Below are positions 37,512 through 46,349 of a DNA stretch of 64,000 nucleotides, piece by piece. Under the pieces are notes generated by a model. It saw nothing but the letters and a program-made list of their open reading frames with translations, was not told the DNA's origin and searched no databases. The stretch comes from Cellulosilyticum sp. (lineage in GTDB: Bacteria; Bacillota; Clostridia; Lachnospirales; Cellulosilyticaceae): NCBI GenBank assembly GCA_015058045.1, contig SVDC01000014.1, positions 1-64,000 of the forward strand, read 5' to 3'. Made by a program: the position numbers and the translations under genes. The first letter of the stretch is position 1. Every line of letters starts with the position of its first letter.

Positions 37512-38660
37512 CTATTGTGCTGGCGTAGCTTCAGTTGTATTCGTTGTATCTGTTGTATTATTAGTGTTAGTTGTATTTTCAGTACTTGTAGCTGTTGATT
37601 CAGTATTCTCTGTTGTAGCAGAACCATCTGTAGCTGTTGTCGTTTCTTCTTTAGCTTCTGTTAGTTGTGTTTTGTAGTTATCCTCATAACGTGTTACTTC
37701 ATATTCTTTTGTCCACTCATCTAACTTCGCTGTTAAAACTTCTTCTGCTTTAGTTTGTTCAAGCATTGTACGAATTTCTTCTTTTGCTTCATCAAATGAT
37801 TTTTCTTTGATACCATCTACTTTAATAATATGCCATCCAAACTGAGTTTTTACAGGTTTAGAAACTTCACCTTCTCCTAATGCTTTTGCACCTGCCATGA
37901 AATCTGCATCATATTGTGTTGTATCATACGGAATTTCACCTAATAAACCACCTGTAGATGCAGTACCATCTGTACCATACTCTGCAGCTAAATCTGCAAA
38001 GCTTGTCCCTGCATTGTATTTATCTAATACTTCATTAGCTTTTTCTTCTGAGTCTACTAATATGTGATAGATATTTGCACTTTTAAAGCTATCTGGATTT
38101 TCTTTATAGTAAGCTTCAACTTCTGAATCCTCAACTTTTACATCATTTTTTGCATAGTATTCAATAAGTTTTGTCACATATAGATTTTTTTCAATGTTAT
38201 CTTTTAAATCCTCTAATGTCATACCACTTTGTTCTAATGCTGTATTAAATTCTTCTTCATTTGTAAATCCTGCTTTTGTTGCTTCTAATTGCTCATTAAT
38301 CTCATCTTCTGTTACTGAAATTTCTTTCATCTCTTTTGCTTTAAGTACTAAAATTTCTGCTTCTACTAATGAATCTATTACATTTTCTTTAAACGCATTA
38401 TATTGATCTACTACTTCTTGATTACTTGTATAATCTTCTCCATAATAAAGACCCATATATTGCTCTGACATGCCATATCTTGCTAATTCATTTTCTAATG
38501 CAGTTTTATAAATAGGAACTTCTCCAACTCTTGCTACAATTAAGCCCTTTTCATCCTTTGATGCCATTTCAGTTGTAGCCTTAGAAGAACCACAAGCTAC
38601 CATCCCTAAACTCATTGTCATGATTGCAAGAATTGCAATTCCTTTTTTAAATAATTTCAT
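37512..38660 (-). CDS. Peptidyl-prolyl isomerase lipoprotein, PpiC/PrsA-SurA type
   Basis: A 382-residue lipoprotein foldase. The signal peptide ends in GMVAC with lipidated Cys23. A SurA_N-like helical region (about 40-180) precedes a parvulin/PpiC domain (about 188-282) with HILV, GGLLGEIP and FGWHIIKVDG. The last 45 residues are almost only Thr, Asn, Ala, Ser and Glu, a flexible tail. It assists folding of secreted proteins outside the membrane. It sits beside the kinase/regulator and htrA genes, forming an envelope-quality-control neighbourhood (inference). Confidence 0.93.
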   Translation of the reverse strand: MKLFKKGIAILAIMTMSLGMVACGSSKATTEMASKDEKGLIVARVGEVPIYKTALENELARYGMSEQYMGLYYGEDYTSNQEVVDQYNAFKENVIDSLVEAEILVLKAKEMKEISVTEDEINEQLEATKAGFTNEEEFNTALEQSGMTLEDLKDNIEKNLYVTKLIEYYAKNDVKVEDSEVEAYYKENPDSFKSANIYHILVDSEEKANEVLDKYNAGTSFADLAAEYGTDGTASTGGLLGEIPYDTTQYDADFMAGAKALGEGEVSKPVKTQFGWHIIKVDGIKEKSFDEAKEEIRTMLEQTKAEEVLTAKLDEWTKEYEVTRYEDNYKTQLTEAKEETTTATDGSATTENTESTATSTENTTNTNNTTDTTNTTEATPAQ

Positions 38661-38702
38661 TTTCTTCTCCTCTAATCTTTCTTTATTGAATAACTTTAGG
38701 CG

Positions 38703-40172
38703 TTATCCTATTTTTCTTGTCATTTCAAACCAAAAAGTACTACCCTCACCTAATTTGCTTTCCACTCCATAATTCGCATTATGAGCTTCTAATATATTAC
38801 GTACAATAGATAACCCAAGTCCTGTGCCAATAGCAGCTCTCTTATGAGACTTGTCTACTTTATAATATCGATCCCAAATGTAGGGCAAATTTTCTTTGGC
38901 AATTCCTTCTCCCGTATCTAACACCTCAATACGTATTTTATTATCAACTATTTTCTGATGAACTGCAACTATTTTATCATTTCCTGTATAATTAATTGCA
39001 TTATTAATAAGATTATAAACAACTTGAGACATTTTGAGTTCATCTGCTTCAATCTCTACTTCTTCATCATACTCAAAGTTAATATGATAACCTTCTTGCT
39101 CTGTTAAAGCGGCATATCTATTCATCATTTCTTTAATACTTTGCGTAAAATTGTAAATTTTCTTATCTATTTTTTGAGTACCTGCTTGTAATTTAGATAA
39201 GTCTAACATATCGTTGACTAATGCAGCTAAACGCTTGGCTTCATCAATAATAATCTGTGTGTTTTCTGGATTATTTTCCCCAGGTATATCCCTCATCATT
39301 TCTGCATAACCCGATATCAAAGTAAGGGGAGTACGTAAATCATGAGAAACATTAGCAATTAATTCTCTTCGAAAAGTTTCTGTTTTGGTCAATTCTTTAG
39401 ATGCATAACTCAGTGTATTAGATAATTCTGCAATTTCCTTACAGCCTTCTTCTTTAAAGACAATTTCCTCTCGGCTTCCTGCTAAAGCTTTTGCTGATTC
39501 ATTAATTTGAATAATCGGTCCTGTAATTTTTCTCGCAATATAAAGAGATAAACCAAAAGCTAATACGATCATAATCATCGTTACGTAAAACAGTTGTTGT
39601 CTAATGGTACTTACTGTCGCACTAACTGGAGATATAAAGCTATTAACTAGCAAAATATATTCTGAACCTTGATAGGGAATAATCTTTGTGTAAATAACAG
39701 CTTCATCCTTAGCATTCTTAAGTTTAATAATATGATGTTTTGAATAATCTGTTTTTGGATCTCTAATGGTTGTATAGGTGTATTCTTTATCATCATCTTG
39801 TATAAATAACTCTCCGCCATTTTCCTTTGCTGCCATCCCAAATATCCAATAATTAGTCGCACCTAAACTTGTCATCCTTGCATCAGGCCCAATTGAATTT
39901 TTGGTATAAATCGTTTGCCCCATAGCATCCGTTAATACAATACATAAATTTCTACTATCTGCTAGATTATTCATGATGCTATACAAGTTTGAATTGCCTA
40001 TATTTTTTTCGATGTTTTTTCCAACATCAATAATTTCATTTTTCTTGATACTCTTATAAAACCTTTCCATAAATACTACTTGAAAAAGCCACAATACAAT
40101 AAGTAGTACACCCAGCAACAAAGATAAATAGCCAAATAGTTGCCATCTCATACTTATTTTACTTTTCTTCAA
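38703..40172 (-). CDS. Sensor histidine kinase
   Basis: A 489-residue kinase: helix 1 (about 11-33), extracellular sensor domain (34-193), helix 2 (194-213), HAMP (about 212-265), HisKA with phospho-acceptor His277 in NVSHDLRTPL, and an ATPase domain with N-box (NLINNAINYT), DTGEGI and GTGLGLSIV. Its start overlaps the response regulator gene by 14 nt, so they are a coupled pair. The signal is unknown; nearby htrA and ppiC suggest envelope stress. Confidence 0.95.
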   Translation of the reverse strand: MKKSKISMRWQLFGYLSLLLGVLLIVLWLFQVVFMERFYKSIKKNEIIDVGKNIEKNIGNSNLYSIMNNLADSRNLCIVLTDAMGQTIYTKNSIGPDARMTSLGATNYWIFGMAAKENGGELFIQDDDKEYTYTTIRDPKTDYSKHHIIKLKNAKDEAVIYTKIIPYQGSEYILLVNSFISPVSATVSTIRQQLFYVTMIMIVLAFGLSLYIARKITGPIIQINESAKALAGSREEIVFKEEGCKEIAELSNTLSYASKELTKTETFRRELIANVSHDLRTPLTLISGYAEMMRDIPGENNPENTQIIIDEAKRLAALVNDMLDLSKLQAGTQKIDKKIYNFTQSIKEMMNRYAALTEQEGYHINFEYDEEVEIEADELKMSQVVYNLINNAINYTGNDKIVAVHQKIVDNKIRIEVLDTGEGIAKENLPYIWDRYYKVDKSHKRAAIGTGLGLSIVRNILEAHNANYGVESKLGEGSTFWFEMTRKIG

Positions 40173-40839
40173 AGCGATATCCCACTCCCCTTAAGGTCAC
40201 AATACGATTTGCATATTCACCTAAACTTTTACGCAGCATTTTAATATGTGTATCTAACGTACGATCATCACCATAGTAATCATAGCCCCATACATTACTA
40301 ATCAAACTTTCTCTCGATAATGCAATGCCTCTATTCTTAACCATATAGAAAAATAGTTCATATTCTTTTGGTGTCATATCTATATTCTGACCATCTATAC
40401 TTACTTGCCTAGCATCAAAATCCACAATAAGTCCCTCAAATTTCACAACATTCTTATTAGAATTTATGTCTTTCTTATTTTCATGGCGCTTCATAATGGC
40501 CTGTACACGCATCATTAATTCTTTAGGTGAAAAAGGTTTAATAACATAATCATCTACACCTATTTCAAAACCATGGATACGATCATATTCTTCTCCTCTT
40601 GCCGAAAGCATAATTACTGGTGTATCTGAAAACTTACGTATTTCTTTGCAAGCTGAAAATCCATCTAGCTCAGGCATCATAACGTCCATAATAATTAAAT
40701 CATATGTTTCTGTTCGGCATTTTTCAACTGCTTCCATCCCATTACATGCTTCTATTACCTCATGCCCTTCAAAATGGGCATAGCGTTTAATAAGTTCACG
40801 AATCATTTTTTCATCATCTACGACTAAAATATTATACAT
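40159..40839 (-). CDS. Response regulator, OmpR/PhoB family
   Basis: A 226-residue regulator: receiver domain (1-120) with phospho-acceptor Asp52 in IMDVMMPELDG, acidic pocket DDE at 8-10, switch residue region MLSARG and Lys in VIKPFSP; C-terminal winged helix (about 130-225) with RTLDTHIKMLRKSLG. It is the cognate partner of the overlapping kinase gene. Confidence 0.95.
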   Translation of the reverse strand: MYNILVVDDEKMIRELIKRYAHFEGHEVIEACNGMEAVEKCRTETYDLIIMDVMMPELDGFSACKEIRKFSDTPVIMLSARGEEYDRIHGFEIGVDDYVIKPFSPKELMMRVQAIMKRHENKKDINSNKNVVKFEGLIVDFDARQVSIDGQNIDMTPKEYELFFYMVKNRGIALSRESLISNVWGYDYYGDDRTLDTHIKMLRKSLGEYANRIVTLRGVGYRFEEK

Positions 40840-40946
40840 TTTGATTCCTCCTTTCCTAAAATTGTACCAATTTTTATCTACAACTAAAAGAGATAATTTA
40901 CCACGATCTTATCAGGTTTTATTTAAATTTTCCAAAATCATCTCAT

Positions 40947-40992
40947 AAAAAAGATAGGCAATACCTCTTAGTGTCCGACGATAAAGCCTACC
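40947..40992 (-). terminator. Terminator of htrA
   Basis: On the minus strand GGTAGGC pairs with GCCTATC, followed by TTTTTT, 24 bp past the htrA stop. Confidence 0.7.
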
Positions 40993-41015
40993 TCCTTATT
41001 TTAATCTCTTTTTAT

Positions 41016-42314
41016 TTAGTTTTCACTAGGTACTGCTGGTGTTTCTGGAGTTGTTGAAGCAGTAGGCACGCTTTCTGCAAGTTGTACCTGAAGTGTCATG
41101 AGTTTTCCATCTCTAGATACTGTAACTTTTACTGTATCACCTACTTGATGTTCCTGGAGTGCTTTTTTGAGTTCAGTTGATGAACTAATTTGCATATCAT
41201 CTACTGCCATAATTAAATCTCCAGCTTTTAAACCACTCTTTTCTGCTTTAGTCCCCTCTGTAAGTCCTACAATATAAACTCCCAAGTGATTCACACCATA
41301 TTGATAAGCTTGTTGCGCAGAAGTCACATCTACTATGCTTACCCCTAATACTGGTCTACCTTTTACATAACCTACATCTATAATAGAATTTACAACTTCT
41401 TTAACAACATTCACTGGAATAGCAAATCCTAACCCTTCTACATTAGACTCTGCTGCTTTAGCAACAACAAGACCAATTAATTCCCCTTTGCTATTAAATA
41501 AACCACCACCAGAGTTTCCTGGGTTAATGGCTGCATTTGTTTGAAGAAGAGTCATCGTTTGACTATCTATAGCAATTTCTCTATCTAATGCGCTAATAAT
41601 ACCGTTAGTAACCGTTCCGCCTAATTGCCCTAATGGATTTCCAATCGCAATAGCTGTTTCGCCTACTACAAGACTATCTGAATTTCCATAGGTTACTGGT
41701 TTAAGATTATTTGCCTGCACTTTAATAACAGCTACATCTGTTTGTGCATCCGTTCCAATTAGTTTAGCTTCGTATTCTTCACCTGTTGTAAGTCTTACTG
41801 TAATTTTAGATGCCCCATCAATAACATGATTATTGGTTGCAATATAGCCATCTGAACTAATAATCACACCACTACCAGCACCTTCATTCACATATTGTCG
41901 CATAAATAAGTCTGTACTTACTGTTTCAGTTGTAATCTCAACAACTGATGCTGCCGTTAAGTTAGCTACTTCTGCTACTGATAAACCATTACCATTTGTA
42001 TTAACACCTGTTTGTGTAATTGCACTATTTGGTGTATTATTGGCAACATTATTGGTTGTATTTTGTGACTGACTTGCTGCCATTTGATCTTGTATCCAAC
42101 TATGTGAAGTATATAAACTACCTGCTCCAAAAGAAGCTAATGCAACTGCTAAGGTAAGTGCAATGCCTTTCCCTCTACTTTTCTTTCCTCTGGTTTTTAC
42201 CATAGCTGGGATACCCTCTTCTAAATTCATTTCACTTTTTACTTCTTCATGAATATCTTTATTCTCATCAAAACCTTGGTTCTCATTAAATTTATTATTA
42301 AATTGTTCATCCAT
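41016..42314 (-). CDS. htrA: HtrA/DegP-type trypsin-like serine protease with PDZ domain
   Basis: A 432-residue membrane-anchored S1C protease. A charged cytoplasmic N terminus (1-48) is followed by one helix (49-68), a Gln/Asn-rich linker, the protease domain with His163 (ATNNHVIDG), Asp193 (QTDVAVIK) and Ser268 (GNSGGG), and a PDZ domain (about 325-420). It degrades misfolded proteins outside the membrane. GGGAGG precedes the ATG. It is followed by its own terminator before the two-component genes. Confidence 0.95.
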   Translation of the reverse strand: MDEQFNNKFNENQGFDENKDIHEEVKSEMNLEEGIPAMVKTRGKKSRGKGIALTLAVALASFGAGSLYTSHSWIQDQMAASQSQNTTNNVANNTPNSAITQTGVNTNGNGLSVAEVANLTAASVVEITTETVSTDLFMRQYVNEGAGSGVIISSDGYIATNNHVIDGASKITVRLTTGEEYEAKLIGTDAQTDVAVIKVQANNLKPVTYGNSDSLVVGETAIAIGNPLGQLGGTVTNGIISALDREIAIDSQTMTLLQTNAAINPGNSGGGLFNSKGELIGLVVAKAAESNVEGLGFAIPVNVVKEVVNSIIDVGYVKGRPVLGVSIVDVTSAQQAYQYGVNHLGVYIVGLTEGTKAEKSGLKAGDLIMAVDDMQISSSTELKKALQEHQVGDTVKVTVSRDGKLMTLQVQLAESVPTASTTPETPAVPSEN

Positions 42315-42417
42315 CTTGTTTTCCTCCCTTAAACGTTTATGTCTCTTTTAACTATCTTTATCATATTTGACTTAAGTGATAAGTAAATGAACATTTCATG
42401 AAAAAAAACTGAAGTAA

Positions 42418-43950
42418 TTAATTTAGCTCAATTTCTTTAATCTTAGCAAGCATCTCTTCTCTACCCTTTTGATCCCATGCACTGATCATCACAATAACTA
42501 TAGTCGCAAATATAAATCCAGGAACAATTTCATAGACCTTAAATAAATCAATATCAGGGAACATTTCAAGTAACTTTGGCCATATTATTGTGATAACACC
42601 GCCTGCAATCATCCCGCAAATTGCAGCAAGTCTTGTTGTCTTCTTATAGAAAAGTGACATAATAACTACTGGTCCAAATGTCGCCCCAAATCCAGCCCAT
42701 GCATAAGCCACTAATGCAAGAACTGACTCATTTTCAGGATTCATAGCAATATAGTAACCCATAATAGCTACTAAGATAATTGTTGCACGGCTCACCCATA
42801 CAAGTTCTTTATCTGAAGCATTTTTACGAATAAATCCTTTATAAAGATCCTCAGAAATAGCGGATGCTGTTACTAAAAGTTGTGAATCTGCTGTACTCAT
42901 AACTGCTGCTAAAATAGCAGATAATAGAATACCACATAAAAAAGTTGGTGTATAATTCATTACCATTTCTATAAATATATGCTCTGGGTCACTAATAAGC
43001 GCACCATTTGTTAAAGAACGTCCTACTAACCCAATAACAATTGCACCTATAAGAGAAATTATTACCCATCCCATAGCAATTATTCTTGAACGATTAATTT
43101 CTTCTGGCTCATGAATAGCCATAAAGCGTGTTAAAATATGCGGTTGACCAAAATACCCCATTCCCCATGCAAGTGCTGAAATAACACTAATAATTGCTGC
43201 TCCAACTGTTGCACCTGCACCTGCTAAACCTTCTATACTCCATAAGCTTGTATAGCCAGTTGTTGCGATTGTTTCTTTTGCACTATTTAAAATATCTAAA
43301 TCAAAACTAATCATATCTTTATGTGTAATAATCATAAATAATGGTAATGCTAAAATAGCTATAAACATTAAAATTCCTTGTATAAGATCCGTCCAACATA
43401 CTGCTAAAAAACCACCTAAAAAAGTATAAATGATAATAATACTTGCTCCAATAAACACAGCTTTTTCATAGTCTATATGAAAAACATTATTTAAAAGTTT
43501 TCCACTAGATACAAAGCTGGATGCTACGTAAAATATAAAGAAAACTAAGATAAATAATGCCGACGTAATACTTAAAATCTTCTTATCATCATTAAAACGT
43601 TTTTCAAAATAAGAAGATAATGTAATGGCATTATCGCATTTCTCAGTATAAATCCTAAGCTTTTTCGCTACAATCTTCCAGTTTAAATAAGTTCCTACAG
43701 CAAGTCCAATCGCTGTCCAAGCTGCATTACTGATTCCACTTAAATAAGCAAGTCCAGGAAGTCCCATTAAAAGCCATCCACTCATATCTGAAGCCTGTGC
43801 ACTTATAGATGTTACCCACTTTCCAAGATTTCTACCACCTAATAGGTAATCTTCTAGGTTTTTAGTCTTAAAATAAAAATAACCACCTATTGCTAACATT
43901 CCTAATAAATATACGCAAAAGGTTAATAATATAACTGTACTTTTATCCAT
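42418..43950 (-). CDS. putP: Sodium/proline symporter, SSS family
   Basis: A 510-residue sodium:solute symporter with about 13 membrane helices. It matches PutP closely: GGRNLGKWVTSISAQASDMS near the N terminus (the Na+ and substrate region) and WGMGYFGQPHILTRFMA in the middle. It should take up proline with Na+. No proline-degrading gene is beside it. The last helix is followed by a short charged tail. Confidence 0.93.
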   Translation of the reverse strand: MDKSTVILLTFCVYLLGMLAIGGYFYFKTKNLEDYLLGGRNLGKWVTSISAQASDMSGWLLMGLPGLAYLSGISNAAWTAIGLAVGTYLNWKIVAKKLRIYTEKCDNAITLSSYFEKRFNDDKKILSITSALFILVFFIFYVASSFVSSGKLLNNVFHIDYEKAVFIGASIIIIYTFLGGFLAVCWTDLIQGILMFIAILALPLFMIITHKDMISFDLDILNSAKETIATTGYTSLWSIEGLAGAGATVGAAIISVISALAWGMGYFGQPHILTRFMAIHEPEEINRSRIIAMGWVIISLIGAIVIGLVGRSLTNGALISDPEHIFIEMVMNYTPTFLCGILLSAILAAVMSTADSQLLVTASAISEDLYKGFIRKNASDKELVWVSRATIILVAIMGYYIAMNPENESVLALVAYAWAGFGATFGPVVIMSLFYKKTTRLAAICGMIAGGVITIIWPKLLEMFPDIDLFKVYEIVPGFIFATIVIVMISAWDQKGREEMLAKIKEIELN

Positions 43951-44048
43951 ATTATTTTGCTCCTCATTCTAGTAATTTTCAGCCGCAGTCTTTTTATTAT
44001 ATCTATAAATACCATATTTTTCAATATTCCAATCATCATGCTCACATA

Positions 44049-44088
44049 CAATTAAAGACTACTTTTTGCAAAAAGTAGTCTTTAATTG
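44049..44088. terminator. 40-bp perfect palindrome, probable terminator of the PemK-like gene
   Basis: Both arms are 19 nt (44049-44067 and 44070-44088) around a central GC, perfectly complementary. It lies between the PemK-like gene and putP. It can act as a terminator on either strand, with the U-rich part inside the arms. Confidence 0.7.
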
Positions 44089-44121
44089 CTTATATTTACT
44101 CATTTTATTCTTACTTTTATA

Positions 44122-44643
44122 TTAGCTTTCTAGTAAGATCCTACTAACATTGTCTATAATAAGTTGTTTATCTGTCGTTACATCATAAAAACCTTTGGCA
44201 GGATAAAGTCTTTGAATATCTACGGTCCTCATATCTCCTATTTGTAATCTTGTTATGTAATGATTTGTAAAATTTTTCACCTCAATATCCATCTGAAACT
44301 CTCTATCTGGTGGTAAAGAATCTATTTTGACAGATGTAGTTGGTATTACAATGAATTTGGTCTTAAAGTATTTAAATACATAACACCAATGCCCCCCATA
44401 CAATTCCTTTGGAAATCCTCTTGTCAAATTAAAATAGGCAATTTGATGGGTTTTTGGAAGTTGCTTTGGCCTGTAGAACGTCGTTGATGGATCTCCCGTC
44501 TGATTAGGTGTTAGCTCATCATAAAAATACTTAATTTGTCCTACATGATAATTTAAATCTTCTAAGAAACCTCGTTTTTGCTCGTAATGTTTAATACTAT
44601 TAAAGTCTGCAAGTATCTTCTGCATAAACTCCTCATTAGTCAC
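44122..44643 (-). CDS. PemK/MazF-like toxin-family protein without adjacent antitoxin
   Basis: A protein of about 173 residues. The first 60 residues are helical and probably a separate extension. The remainder resembles the PemK/MazF barrel: HQIAYFNLTRG, YVFKYF, IVIPTTS, LQIGDMRTVDIQRLY. The family are endoribonuclease toxins, but this version is longer than usual and no small antitoxin gene is next to it, so a toxin role is unproven. GTG at 44643 is preferred because AAGGGGG is 6 nt away; ATG at 44649 abuts that site. Confidence 0.65.
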   Translation of the reverse strand: MTNEEFMQKILADFNSIKHYEQKRGFLEDLNYHVGQIKYFYDELTPNQTGDPSTTFYRPKQLPKTHQIAYFNLTRGFPKELYGGHWCYVFKYFKTKFIVIPTTSVKIDSLPPDREFQMDIEVKNFTNHYITRLQIGDMRTVDIQRLYPAKGFYDVTTDKQLIIDNVSRILLES

Positions 44644-44694
44644 GAACATCCCCCTTCTTCCAATGTTAATTTCTTCTAATCCTTTATGTGCTTT

Positions 44695-44735
44695 TTGTTT
44701 TAGTTCATTTAACGAAATTAAATGAACTAAAACAA
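44695..44735. repeat. 17-bp perfect inverted repeat upstream of the PemK-like gene
   Basis: Arms 44695-44711 and 44719-44735 are perfectly complementary with a 7-nt loop (ACGAAAT). There is no following T-tract on either strand, so it is not a typical terminator. It begins where the NCS2 terminator stem ends. Confidence 0.7.
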
Positions 44736-44770
44736 GGATAAGTTCATATTATTTATCGGAACTTACCCTT
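44734..44770 (-). terminator. Probable terminator of the first NCS2 permease gene
   Basis: On the minus strand AAGGGTAAGTTC pairs with GAACTTATCCTT (one G-U or mismatch position), followed by GTTTTAG. Confidence 0.6.
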
Positions 44771-44850
44771 ATTCTATTTAGTCTTTTTAAGGACAAAATC
44801 TATCTTTTTTAAATATTTTTTTCTTTTATACCATTTTCTCCCACAACCAT

Positions 44851-46215
44851 CTAAATCATTTTAAAAGAAGGTGATGATAGTATAAGCTTTATTACGAATA
44901 AAATTGCCAAAATATACATCAGTGCACTTACCTTTTTATATTTACCTGTTAATACTTTTACAGCCACATATGTAATACCACCAAAAATAATACCTTCAGA
45001 AATACTATAAGCAAACGGCATCATAACAAGGGTAACAAATGCAGGTAGTGCTTCTGTAATATCAGAAAAGTCAACTTTAACAATACTATCTAACATTAAA
45101 ACACCTACAATAATCAGCGCTGGTGCTGTTGCAAATGATGGAATGGCAAGAAAAACAGGTGAAAAGAAAATAGCAAGTGCAAAACAAATAGCTGTAACTA
45201 TGCTAGCAAGTCCAGTACGACCACCTTCAGCTACTCCAGCTGAACTTTCTACAAATGTTGTTACTGTTGAAGTTCCAAGCAGTGCACCTACAGTCGTTCC
45301 TATTGCATCTGCCAAAAATGCTTGTTTAATTCGAGGAAGTTCTCCCTTTGAATCAAGGAAACCCGCTTTAGTTGCTACACCCATTAGTGTTCCTAATGTG
45401 TCAAATAAATCTACAAATAAAAATGAAAAAATAACAATCATAAAATTAATCACACTAGATGGACTATCAAACAATGTATTTATACTAGGTAATTGAAAAG
45501 CAACTTGATCCAAGCCACTTAGAAAGCTAAATCCACCTGCAAAGCTTGGAATTAAAGAATATCCATCTACACCTACTTGATACCAGCCAATAAGTTCCGC
45601 GATAATGCCTAAGAAATAAGTTGCTAAAATACCAATTAATACAGCTCCCTTAACTTGCTTTTTCATTAATGCTGCGATAATAAAAACACCCACCATACAT
45701 AATATAGCTTGAGGTCTTAACATATCGCCTAATGTAATATATGTACTTTCATCCGTTACGATAATCCCTGCACCTTTAAAACCTACAAAGGCAATAAATA
45801 ACCCAATACCTGCACTTACTGAATACTTCATACATTTTGGTATCGCATTAAACAATGCTTCACGTACATTACAAAGTGTTAAGGCAATAAAGATTAACCC
45901 TTCCACAAATACTGCCGCAAGTGCCCACTGCCATGAATAACCCATTCCTAATACTACTGAATAGGCAAAGTAAGCATTAAGTCCCATCCCAGGTGCTAAA
46001 GCAAATGGGTAGTTTGCAAGCAATGCCATAGCTACAGTAGCAACGATTGACGAAAGAACAGTTGCAGTAAAAACACCATTCTTATCCATTCCTGCTGCAC
46101 TCAATATATCTGGGTTAACAGCCAAGATGTACGCCATTGTCATAAAAGTGGTAATCCCTGCAATGACTTCCCTTTTCACATTTGTACCATTTTCTTTCAA
46201 CTTAAAAATCTCCAT
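44851..46215 (-). CDS. NCS2 family purine permease (AzgA/PbuG type), copy 1
   Basis: A 454-residue permease with about 12-14 membrane helices, matching the adenine/guanine/hypoxanthine branch of NCS2: the opening GITTFMTMAYILAVNPDILS, DLFDTLGTLMGVATKAG and GTSTVTTFVESSAGVAEGGR are signatures. It is highly similar to the permease encoded next to it, pointing to a tandem duplication. GGGGAGG precedes the ATG. No purine riboswitch was found upstream. Confidence 0.93.
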   Translation of the reverse strand: MEIFKLKENGTNVKREVIAGITTFMTMAYILAVNPDILSAAGMDKNGVFTATVLSSIVATVAMALLANYPFALAPGMGLNAYFAYSVVLGMGYSWQWALAAVFVEGLIFIALTLCNVREALFNAIPKCMKYSVSAGIGLFIAFVGFKGAGIIVTDESTYITLGDMLRPQAILCMVGVFIIAALMKKQVKGAVLIGILATYFLGIIAELIGWYQVGVDGYSLIPSFAGGFSFLSGLDQVAFQLPSINTLFDSPSSVINFMIVIFSFLFVDLFDTLGTLMGVATKAGFLDSKGELPRIKQAFLADAIGTTVGALLGTSTVTTFVESSAGVAEGGRTGLASIVTAICFALAIFFSPVFLAIPSFATAPALIIVGVLMLDSIVKVDFSDITEALPAFVTLVMMPFAYSISEGIIFGGITYVAVKVLTGKYKKVSALMYILAILFVIKLILSSPSFKMI

Positions 46216-46283
46216 TTTATCCTCCCCTAATATGTTTTTCGCGTTTTAATCTATGCATTGTACTAAAAACATGAGATTAAAAC

Positions 46284-46328
46284 AAAGAAGTGTATTATAC
46301 AACCTCTACTTGTATAATACACTTCTTT
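46284..46328 (-). terminator. Strong terminator between the two NCS2 permease genes
   Basis: AAAGAAGTGTATTATACAA (46284-46302) pairs with TTGTATAATACACTTCTTT (46310-46328), 19 bp, followed on the minus strand by GTTTT. The two paralogues are therefore probably transcribed separately. Confidence 0.9.
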
Positions 46329-46349
46329 AGATTATAAATTCAATTATTT

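Noticed and set aside
44650..44850. Possible purine riboswitch upstream of NCS2 or PemK-like genes
   Set aside because: Neither this gap nor those upstream of the two NCS2 starts contains the conserved purine-riboswitch core; only hairpins of terminator type are present.
45143..45496. Open frame on the plus strand opposite the NCS2 permease gene
   Set aside because: The same antisense frame is open in both paralogues because of shared codons; there is no ribosome binding site and composition is not protein-like.
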